DNA of 44,576 bases from Chloroflexota bacterium (GTDB taxonomy: Bacteria > Chloroflexota > FW602-bin22 > JACPRP01), in assembly GCA_016210495.1 (NCBI GenBank), contig JACQUC010000071.1, forward strand, positions 1 to 44,576, written 5' to 3'. Made by a program: the position numbers and the translations under genes. Positions 16,600 through 22,668 of the stretch are shown here, one piece after another. Under the pieces are notes generated by a model. It did not search any database, was not told where the DNA came from, and was given only the letters and a program-made list of their open reading frames with translations. Each line of letters opens with the position of its first letter. The stretch's first letter is position 1.

Positions 16600-17892
16600 C
16601 TACGGGTACATGCGGTATAGCATCCTCGGGAACGGGATGGTTTCGCGGACGTGCTCCAGGCCACAGAGCCAGGCCACCGTTCGCTCGATGCCCATGCCGA
16701 ATCCGGAGTGTGGGACCGAACCGTACCGCCGCAGGTCCAGATACCACTCGTAGGCTTCCTTTGGCAAGCTATGTTCCTCCAAACGGCGCTCCAGCAACTC
16801 CAGGTCGTCGATCCTCTGGCCGCCGCCGATGATCTCGCCGTAGCCCTCCGGAGCAAGAAGGTCGGCGCACAGAGCGAGCTCGGGCCGGTCCGAGTCGGGC
16901 TTCATATAGAAAGCCTTGCACTGGCTGGGATACCGATGCACGAATACCGGCCGGTCGAACTGGCTGGCCAGTATCGTCTCGTCGCCGCCACCCAGGTCGC
17001 TGCCCCAGACGATTTCGGAGCCGTGCTCGCGCAGCACGGCCAGCGCCTCGTCGTAGCTAATCTTCGGAAACGGCGGTTGCACCTTCTCGAGCAGCGCCGT
17101 GTCTCGCTCGAGCGTTTTCATCTCCTCTCGCCGCGCCTCCAAAACCCGCTGCACGATGTAGGAGATGAATTCCTCCTGCAGCGCCATGCTGGCGTCGAGA
17201 TCGTAGAAGGCCATTTCCGGCTCGACCATCCAGAACTCCATTAGGTGGCGCCTCGTCTTCGACTTCTCAGCCCGAAACGTCGGACCGAAGCAGTAGACCC
17301 GACCAAAGGCCATGGCGGCGGCCTCCATATAGAGCTGCCCACTCTGGCTGAGGTAAGCCGTGTCGCCAAAGTAGTCGGTTTCGAACAGCGTGGTGGTGCC
17401 CTCGCACGCCGCCGGGGTCAGAATGGGCGCGTCGATCAAGACGAAGCCCCGGGCGTCGAAGAAGTCCCGGCACGCCCGGATTATCTCGGCCCTGACGCGA
17501 AGAATGGCGTGCTGGCGCGATGAGCGAAGCCACAGGTGGCGATGGCTCATCAAGAAGTCCACGCCGTGCTCTTTGGGCGTGATCGGATAGTCCCTTGCCA
17601 GTTGGAGAACTTCGAGACCCGTCACGCTCAGCTCATAGCCACCGGGCGCTCGCTGGTCGGCCCTCACCTTGCCGCGGACGACGATGGACGATTCCTGTGT
17701 CAAGGCGTCGGCAGCAGCGAAGGATTCCGGGTCGACTTCGGCTTTGGATACGACCGCCTGAATGAGGCCAGACCCGTCCCGGACCAGGATAAAATGCAGC
17801 TTACCGCTCGAGCGTTTGTTGTACACCCAGCCTTGGATCGCAACTTCCTGGCCTTCGTATTTTCCTATTTCGTCGACATGGGCCGTTGTCAA
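16600..17892 (-). CDS. asnS: Asparaginyl-tRNA synthetase
   Basis: The 430-residue class IIb synthetase has an N-terminal OB-fold anticodon domain ([32 protein letters not shown]), motif 2 ([19 protein letters not shown]) and motif 3 ([20 protein letters not shown]). The size and the [11 protein letters not shown] start fit AsnRS rather than the longer bacterial AspRS, which carries an extra GAD domain. Having AsnRS together with GatCAB implies the amidotransferase here is needed mainly for Glu-tRNA(Gln). Upstream there is a TTGACT-18-TAGAAT promoter and a GC-rich hairpin in the leader. No T-box elements are visible. Confidence 0.93.
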   Translation of the reverse strand: MTTAHVDEIGKYEGQEVAIQGWVYNKRSSGKLHFILVRDGSGLIQAVVSKAEVDPESFAAADALTQESSIVVRGKVRADQRAPGGYELSVTGLEVLQLARDYPITPKEHGVDFLMSHRHLWLRSSRQHAILRVRAEIIRACRDFFDARGFVLIDAPILTPAACEGTTTLFETDYFGDTAYLSQSGQLYMEAAAMAFGRVYCFGPTFRAEKSKTRRHLMEFWMVEPEMAFYDLDASMALQEEFISYIVQRVLEARREEMKTLERDTALLEKVQPPFPKISYDEALAVLREHGSEIVWGSDLGGGDETILASQFDRPVFVHRYPSQCKAFYMKPDSDRPELALCADLLAPEGYGEIIGGGQRIDDLELLERRLEEHSLPKEAYEWYLDLRRYGSVPHSGFGMGIERTVAWLCGLEHVRETIPFPRMLYRMYP

Positions 17893-17927
17893 GAACGTTC
17901 CTCTTCGATGCCCCTTGAAAAGCCAAC

Positions 17928-17949
17928 CCGCCCCGGAAGCGTGGGGCGG
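17928..17949 (-). terminator. Terminator-like hairpin in the asnS leader
   Basis: On the minus strand CCGCCCC (17943-17949) pairs with GGGGCGG (17928-17934) around an 8-nt loop and is followed after about six bases by TTTT. It lies between the promoter (18003-18032) and the asnS start at 17892, so it could attenuate transcription. The U-tract is short and offset, so termination is uncertain. Confidence 0.4.
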
Positions 17950-18002
17950 TCAATGGTCGATCAACTAACGAGTTGAACAGGCCGCGCTGAGCAACCTACC
18001 TA

Positions 18003-18032
18003 ATTCTACACGGGATTAAGCAGGCCAGTCAA
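18003..18032 (-). promoter_or_regulatory. Sigma70-type promoter of asnS
   Basis: TTGACT (18027-18032), an 18-nt spacer and TAGAAT (18003-18008) on the minus strand. Predicted transcript start near 17996, about 100 nt before asnS. Confidence 0.78.
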
Positions 18033-18072
18033 GGACAACGCTGTCCGCAGAAGGGGATGGGGGGCGGGCCAC

Positions 18073-18210
18073 CGTAGCCGCCCGCCTGAGGTGGGCGCGT
18101 GACTGTTCGAGTGGCGAGAAGCAGAACTGATCGCGGGCATGGTAGAAGGAGTATCTTCGTGCCAGTCTAGTACGGCAAGGGCGCGCGCCCGCCTGAGGCG
18201 GGCGGCTACG
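18073..18210. repeat. Pair of CGTAGCCGCCCGCC palindromic repeats in opposite orientation
   Basis: Copy one (18073-18100) reads CGTAGCCGCCCGCC-TGA-GGTGGGCGCG. Copy two (18181-18210) is its near reverse complement, GCGCGCGCCCGCC-TGA-GGCGGGCGGCTACG. Each forms its own hairpin (stems 18080-18096 and 18187-18203), and together they could form one larger stem around about 80 bp. No gene is visible between them. The rest of 17893-18293 holds only the asnS leader and promoter. Confidence 0.85.
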
Positions 18211-18293
18211 TTTGCCTTGCTACGGGGCCTGGGCGATCAGGCCTAGATAGGGGCTAGGAATAATCTCGCGACACAAACGCCTTCGCTGCAAAC

Positions 18294-18734
18294 CTAGCAG
18301 ACACTTTGTCGCTTGCGCTTGGCTCTCCTCTGGGCAAGCCGCAACGATCTGCCTGCCAGCAACCTCAGCATCTGACAATACTCCGGCGAGTTGGGCCCTA
18401 GGCTGCAAAGCTTGGTAATCCGCTCCCGAGTCGCAGGGTCGTTCGCGAAGAAATAGATGGTCTGGCCGTTGGCCTGGCAGATTTCCCTCTGCAAGACGCC
18501 GCTGTCGGCTAGCTCTTCCAACGATGCCCGCGTGTACTCGGCGGAGTGGAAACCGAGGGCGGCGGCGAATAGAGCGGCGTCCCCGACGACGTCGGGGTGC
18601 TGGTGCAGAAGCCGCACAACCTGATACTTCACGAGGTCGTTGACTTGGGTCGCCAACAAATCCTGCACGTCCGAATCCGCAGGGCACCTGTCGAAGGATT
18701 CGCCCAAGTCTCTTTGCATCGCGACCATGGACAC
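18294..18734 (-). CDS. Predicted winged-helix protein under c-di-AMP riboswitch control
   Basis: I do not recognise a named family. The 146-residue protein has a central winged-helix-like region: DLVKYQVVRLLHQHPDVVGD, AALFAAALGFHSAEYTRASLEE, LADSGVLQREICQANGQTIYFF. The order helix-helix-recognition helix-wing is typical of MarR/ArsR-like DNA-binding folds. A basic tail (RSLRLAQRRAKRKRQ) ends the protein. The start is the GTG at 18734 (GGAGG 7 nt upstream); an ATG two codons later is equally plausible. The c-di-AMP riboswitch and intrinsic terminator directly upstream indicate that synthesis responds to c-di-AMP. A histidine kinase gene lies just upstream on the same strand. The overlapping frame 18220-18741 is a shadow. 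Confidence 0.72.
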   Translation of the reverse strand: MSMVAMQRDLGESFDRCPADSDVQDLLATQVNDLVKYQVVRLLHQHPDVVGDAALFAAALGFHSAEYTRASLEELADSGVLQREICQANGQTIYFFANDPATRERITKLCSLGPNSPEYCQMLRLLAGRSLRLAQRRAKRKRQSVC

Positions 18735-18795
18735 TTAACACCTCCGAAGTTCGCTGCGATGGCAGACAGCCACCGCAATTTCGCCTTGATTGCCC

Positions 18796-18826
18796 AAAAT
18801 AGAAAACCCGAGGCGATAGCCTCAGG
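18796..18826 (-). terminator. Intrinsic terminator of the c-di-AMP riboswitch
   Basis: On the minus strand CCTGAGGC (18819-18826) pairs with GCCTCGGG (18807-18814) around TATC, followed by TTTTCTATTTT. It lies between the aptamer and the winged-helix gene and is the expected expression platform. Confidence 0.85.
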
Positions 18827-18844
18827 TCTAAGATGAGCCTAGAC

Positions 18845-18976
18845 TCAGCTACTCCTCTTCCGCGGCCTACGGGGTTAGCTGACGGGTTCGGGCCGAAAGA
18901 GCCGCCCTACTCGCCTCAGGCGAGATTCACCCCATAATTGGTTCCCCCGCTTCCCTAACGGGAATTAGGCCCAAAG
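18845..18976 (-). ncRNA. c-di-AMP riboswitch (ydaO/yuaA class)
   Basis: On the minus strand the conserved blocks of the ydaO/yuaA aptamer appear in order: AAGCGGGGGAACCAAT, ATGGGGTGAATCT, a variable hairpin (TCGCCTGAGGCGA), GTAGGGCGG, CGGCCCGAACCCGTCAGC, TAACCCCGTAGGC and GGAAGAGGAG. The B. subtilis ydaO RNA, as I remember it, has the same blocks. This class binds cyclic di-AMP and usually turns genes off on binding. Here it is followed by an intrinsic terminator and the winged-helix gene. Its promoter is at 18997-19025. Confidence 0.93.
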
Positions 18977-18996
18977 CTTTTCTGTTGTCCGAGTTC

Positions 18997-19025
18997 ATTC
19001 TATACCAGGGCGAGTCCCCAGTCAA
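18997..19025 (-). promoter_or_regulatory. Sigma70-type promoter of the c-di-AMP riboswitch transcript
   Basis: TTGACT (19020-19025), 17-nt spacer and TAGAAT (18997-19002) on the minus strand. The transcript would start near 18990, just before the aptamer. The -35 lies a few bases beyond the histidine kinase stop. Confidence 0.85.
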
Positions 19026-19029
19026 GGTC

Positions 19030-20259
19030 TTATGCGACCTGCTGGCCACGATCTCTCGGTGCCTGCCGGTCTCCAACCTGTGAGCCGTCGAGCCGAGCAC
19101 TTTCACGGTCGCGTCCCAAGTCGTCGCGGCTGCGCGAGCCGGACGTAGCGACAGGCAAAGTGAAGCTGAACGTGCTTCCCTTCCCTGGCTCGCTCTTTGC
19201 CTCGATCTCGCCACCGTGGGCACAAATGATCTCGCGACTGATGGCCAGCCCCAAGCCCGCGCCCTTCGCCCGCCGCACGCGTCGATCCTGGGATCGAAAA
19301 TAGCGATCAAATATGTGCTCCAGGTCCTCGGGGGCGATGCCAATTCCCATATCCCGGACCGAAACCCTAACAAAGCTCTCCATCGGCTCTATCTTAACGG
19401 TGATGTTCGCCTTTCCCGGGGAGTACTTGATGGCATTGCCCAGTAAGTTGACCAGCACCTGGGAAACGTTCTCCGCGTCGGCCTGCACAGAAGGGACGCC
19501 AACGGGTACTTCGACGTTAATGACGCGGTTGCCAAGGCTCCCAGCAAACATCCTCAAGCAGTCGCCGACGAGCTTTGGCAGATCGGTTTCTTTGGGATCG
19601 ACCTGGAAATGGCCGGCTTCCACCATCGAGGCGTCGAATAGGTTTTCGACGGTATTAAGGCACTGGTTAACACCACCGATAACACCTTGCAACAGGTCGC
19701 CGCGTTTTGCCGTGTTCAGCTTATCGCCCAGCCTGACCAGGGTTTGAGCACTGCCCTTGATGGCGGCGAGAGACGATCTGAGGTCGTGCGCGATGCCGCC
19801 GACAAAATCCATGGTCAGCTCCTTCGCGTTCCTCAACCGCGCGTTCTCGTCCGCAAGAGCGGAGTTACTTCGCGTAGCGTGCTCGATAGTTTCAATCAAT
19901 TGAGCATTTCGCTCTCTGAGTGCCCCCAGCGCCTGAGTGTGGCGCAGGTAGCTCTGGTACAGCAGCGCGACGGCGTAACCCACACAAAGGTAAAGCAGCG
20001 TTCGCAGCAGCAGTACTGCCGTGCTTGCACTTTGGTGGATGAGGAGACCGAGCACAATGGCAATGGCTGTGGAGAGCAGGGATACGACCACCGCACCCCT
20101 GTAGCCGTAGAAGATCGCCGCCAACAGCACGGCCAACACGAAGAAGTCGACATACACAACCGAAATGGGTTCGACAAATGCCAGTAGCGTCGTCCCCGCC
20201 TCAGCCAGTGAGATAAGGACGATTGGCCAACGTCCGGTGGCATCGAACCCTAGGCGCAT
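19030..20259 (-). CDS. Membrane sensor histidine kinase
   Basis: The 409-residue protein has an N-terminal membrane domain of about four helices (residues 10-110; for example VDFFVLAVLLAAIFYGYRGA), a coiled-coil linker (ERNAQLIETIEHATRSNSAL), a HisKA domain with the phospho-acceptor in FVGGIAHDLRSSLAAIKGS, and an HATPase domain with NAIKYSPGK, VRDMGIGIAPEDLEHIF and GAGLGLAISREIICAHGGE. All catalytic boxes are intact. The C-terminal 35 residues are polar and lack family features. No response regulator lies next to it; the downstream gene is the riboswitch-controlled winged-helix protein, a possible functional partner. The promoter is at 20358-20385. Confidence 0.9.
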   Translation of the reverse strand: MRLGFDATGRWPIVLISLAEAGTTLLAFVEPISVVYVDFFVLAVLLAAIFYGYRGAVVVSLLSTAIAIVLGLLIHQSASTAVLLLRTLLYLCVGYAVALLYQSYLRHTQALGALRERNAQLIETIEHATRSNSALADENARLRNAKELTMDFVGGIAHDLRSSLAAIKGSAQTLVRLGDKLNTAKRGDLLQGVIGGVNQCLNTVENLFDASMVEAGHFQVDPKETDLPKLVGDCLRMFAGSLGNRVINVEVPVGVPSVQADAENVSQVLVNLLGNAIKYSPGKANITVKIEPMESFVRVSVRDMGIGIAPEDLEHIFDRYFRSQDRRVRRAKGAGLGLAISREIICAHGGEIEAKSEPGKGSTFSFTLPVATSGSRSRDDLGRDRESARLDGSQVGDRQAPRDRGQQVA

Positions 20260-20357
20260 TCCGCCCCCCCGCCCCTAAGCTATGCCGCAACAAACTCGTC
20301 CACCGCCGCGCACTGCGGCCGGGTTCAGGTACGTTTTCTCGCCTGCCGTACTGCGCA

Positions 20358-20385
20358 ATCATACACCTTCCTATCAGAAAGTCAA
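20358..20385 (-). promoter_or_regulatory. Sigma70-type promoter of the histidine kinase gene
   Basis: TTGACT (20380-20385), 16-nt spacer, TATGAT (20358-20363) on the minus strand. The -35 overlaps the 3' end of the truncated ABC ATPase frame. The leader before the kinase start at 20259 is about 90 nt with no clear structure. Confidence 0.7.
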
Positions 20386-20688
20386 GCCCCTTGCAGCCAT
20401 CCAGGGCACTATTCCTGAACGCCAAAGGAACTGGGGGTCCTGGAAGATCAGACCAATGGACTGTCGCACCCTGTGCTGGTCGCGCGTGACGTCCCAGCCG
20501 TTGACAATGGCGGTGCCCGAGGTAGGCTTCAGCAAGTTACATAGGACGCTGATAGTAGTAGTCTTGCCGGCACCATTAGGCCCAAGGAAGCCGAAGGTCT
20601 CACCCTCTTCGACATCAAACGAGATACCGTTCACCGCCGTTATCGGCCCGAATTTCTTGACCAGGTTCATGACTTCGATGATGCTCAA
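20374..20688 (-). pseudogene. Truncated ABC-transporter ATPase (N-terminal fragment)
   Basis: The first 86 residues are a normal ABC ATPase of the DrrA/multidrug-export type: LVKKFGPITAVNGISFDVEEGE, quoted here in parts (LVKKFGPITAVNGISF), Walker A FLGPNGAGKTTTISV and IGLIFQDPQ at the Q-loop. After about 20430 the sequence becomes unrelated and stops 18 codons later. The signature motif, Walker B and switch His are all missing, so it cannot be an active ATPase. The start (TTG at 20688) overlaps the cobO stop. The loss point lies about 50 nt before the kinase promoter, suggesting a deletion or rearrangement that joined the B12 operon to the kinase region. Confidence 0.8.
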
Positions 20689-21242
20689 TACTCGATGCCT
20701 TTTCGCGCGCGGATGCCCTTGGCATAGGGATGTTTGACCGGTACCATCTCGGTGACCAGGTCGGCTGCCGCGATGACCTCGGGCGTTGCACCGCGGCCGG
20801 TGAGAATCAACTCCGTGCCAGGCGGCCTGGCGGCTATGATGTCGAGGATGTCCTGTGAAGAAAGAAGTCCCCCGTGGCAGGCGGCCAGAATCTCGTCGAG
20901 GACGAGCAGGTCGTAGCGACCGCTAGAGATCAGCGATTTGGCCAGCGTCAAGGCTTGGCGAGCGGCGGCCAGGCGTTGTGGCGCTGATTGGGAGAAGTAA
21001 CTGCCCTGGCCAGGCTGCACGACGTCGAAAGCGCCATAGCGTTCCGCGAACTGGTGCTCGCCGCAGCGCTTGCTGCCCTTCATAAACTGAAACACACAAA
21101 CGCGCAGGCCCTGTCCGCTGGCGCGCAGCGCCAGGCCCAGGGCGGCCGTAGTCTTGCCTTTGCCATCGCCGGTATACACCTGAACCAGCCCGTTGCGAGC
21201 GGACTGTGCGCAGGGTATGTTTGCCTCATCTCCGGAATCCAT
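20685..21242 (-). CDS. cobO: Cob(I)alamin adenosyltransferase (CobO/BtuR family)
   Basis: The enzyme transfers the adenosyl group of ATP to the cobalt of a corrinoid, late in coenzyme B12 synthesis. The 185-residue protein shows the P-loop YTGDGKGKTTAALGLALRAS, VFQFMKGSKRCGEH, LLVLDEILAACHGGLL, ELILTGRGATPEVI and the C-terminal VKHPYAKGIRARKGIEY, all standard for the CobO/CobA type. The ATG at 21242 has GGTGGAG upstream and starts 13 nt after cbiA stops. The longer in-frame start lies inside cbiA and is rejected. It is the last intact gene of the cobalamin operon. Confidence 0.95.
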   Translation of the reverse strand: MDSGDEANIPCAQSARNGLVQVYTGDGKGKTTAALGLALRASGQGLRVCVFQFMKGSKRCGEHQFAERYGAFDVVQPGQGSYFSQSAPQRLAAARQALTLAKSLISSGRYDLLVLDEILAACHGGLLSSQDILDIIAARPPGTELILTGRGATPEVIAAADLVTEMVPVKHPYAKGIRARKGIEY

Positions 21243-21255
21243 CGTGGCTCCACCG

Positions 21256-22668
21256 CTATGATGATTGTCGTCGTCTTGCCCAGCGGTCGCACGAGGCGAC
21301 GAATCGTCTGGCCAAGGTCGGGTCAGAACCGAAGTGCAGGTGCACGTAGGAGGCCAGCAGATTGCCATCCACAAAGCCTTCGGGAACGCGTGATGGCGCA
21401 AGGATGTCGAAGGCAGGTCGCGACGCGCCGGCGCGCGCCAGCGCGGGATGCCCGTCCAGGTTTTCAAGCTCTGACCAGTGGAATTCGTGGCCGCGCAATC
21501 GTCGTCCTTTTTCTGCCAGAATGCTGTTCTCCAGAGCCTCCACCTCGACATAGCCCATCCGCACGCGCTGCTTTCGCATGATGGTGCTTCCGGGGATGAG
21601 ACCGACCATCTCGTGGCGAGCCGCATCGAAATCGACGATCTCCTGCGATAGGTACATCAGCCCGCCGCATTCGCCGTAGATGGGCATCCCACCTGCGTGG
21701 GCTGACCGCAGAGATTGCATGAAGACGTCGTTCGCGGCCAACTGTGCCGCGTAGAGCTCGGGGAATCCGCCGCCGACGTACAGGCCGTCGATATCTATAG
21801 GCAAAGCGGCATCGCGCAAGGGGCTAACGGGCCTTAGGCGAGCGCCCCAGGCTTCGAGCAGATCCAGATTGTCCTGGTAATAGAAATCGAATGCCTCATC
21901 GCGAGCGATGCCGATGGTCACAACGGTGCGCTGGACCTCCGGAGGAAAAAGATTATCGAACGGTTCCACCGAAAACAATGGAGCGGACCGAGCGAGTTGG
22001 AGAACGACGTCGATGTCGACAGTGATTTCGATTTGCTGCCTGATTCTTTCGACGACGTCGACAAGGGCGGCATCCTCGACCGTGGGCACCAACCCAAGAT
22101 GCCGCTCAGGAAGGCGGATGTCGGCGTTTTTCGCGACGTACCCGACGACTGGCACGCCGGCTCGCGACTGAATGGCTTGTTTGACCAATTGCAGATGCGC
22201 TGGGCTGCCAATTTGGCTCAAAATGATGCCGGCCAGGTCCACGTCAGGATCGAACTGCCGATAACCGAGCACGACGGCACCCGCGCTCCGCGCCATTTTG
22301 GCCACGTCCACCACCAGAACAACGGGGGCACGCAACGCCTTAGCGATTTCGGCCGTTGAGCCGGCTTCGTTGGCACCCGAGCGGCCGTCGTACAGGCCCA
22401 TCACACCCTCGACCACGGCGATGTCGGCACGCTGCGCGGCCCTGGCGAACAGCCCGACCATAACGTTTCTGTCGACCATCCAGCTATCCAGATTGCGGCA
22501 GGGCAGGCCTGCCGCGACGGTGTGGTAACTAGGGTCGATGTAATCCGGCCCGCACTTGAACGGCTGCACCGCCAGGCCGCGCTTCCTCAATGCCGCGACT
22601 ACGCCCGCGGTAAGTGTCGTCTTGCCAACGCCGCTGCTCGTGCCGGCAATAACCACTCTAGGAATCAT
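21256..22668 (-). CDS. cbiA: Cobyrinic acid a,c-diamide synthase
   Basis: CbiA/CobB amidates the a and c side chains of cobyrinate using glutamine and ATP. The 470-residue protein has the DTBS-like P-loop VVIAGTSSGVGKTTLTAG, VVEGVMGLYDGRSGANEAGS and a C-terminal class I glutamine amidotransferase domain with the nucleophile in YGECGGLMYLS and the paired GHEFHWSEL. The ATG at 22668 (AGGG upstream) overlaps the cbiGH gene by 11 nt; a start at 22692 would add eight residues. It follows the methyltransferase block and precedes cobO, matching pathway order. Confidence 0.95.
   Translation of the reverse strand: MIPRVVIAGTSSGVGKTTLTAGVVAALRKRGLAVQPFKCGPDYIDPSYHTVAAGLPCRNLDSWMVDRNVMVGLFARAAQRADIAVVEGVMGLYDGRSGANEAGSTAEIAKALRAPVVLVVDVAKMARSAGAVVLGYRQFDPDVDLAGIILSQIGSPAHLQLVKQAIQSRAGVPVVGYVAKNADIRLPERHLGLVPTVEDAALVDVVERIRQQIEITVDIDVVLQLARSAPLFSVEPFDNLFPPEVQRTVVTIGIARDEAFDFYYQDNLDLLEAWGARLRPVSPLRDAALPIDIDGLYVGGGFPELYAAQLAANDVFMQSLRSAHAGGMPIYGECGGLMYLSQEIVDFDAARHEMVGLIPGSTIMRKQRVRMGYVEVEALENSILAEKGRRLRGHEFHWSELENLDGHPALARAGASRPAFDILAPSRVPEGFVDGNLLASYVHLHFGSDPTLARRFVASCDRWARRRQSS

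Noticed and set aside
17893..18000. T-box riboswitch upstream of asnS
   Set aside because: No antiterminator sequence resembling GGTGGNACCGCG and no specifier-loop architecture is visible.
18220..18741. 173-codon minus-strand frame overlapping the winged-helix gene
   Set aside because: Its translation is Arg/Gly/Ala-rich without structure. The competing frame at 18294-18734 has normal composition and a winged-helix pattern.
20685..21626. Longer version of cobO starting at 21626
   Set aside because: The extra N-terminal residues overlap cbiA and look like out-of-frame translation. The start at 21242 has a Shine-Dalgarno and the family N-terminus.
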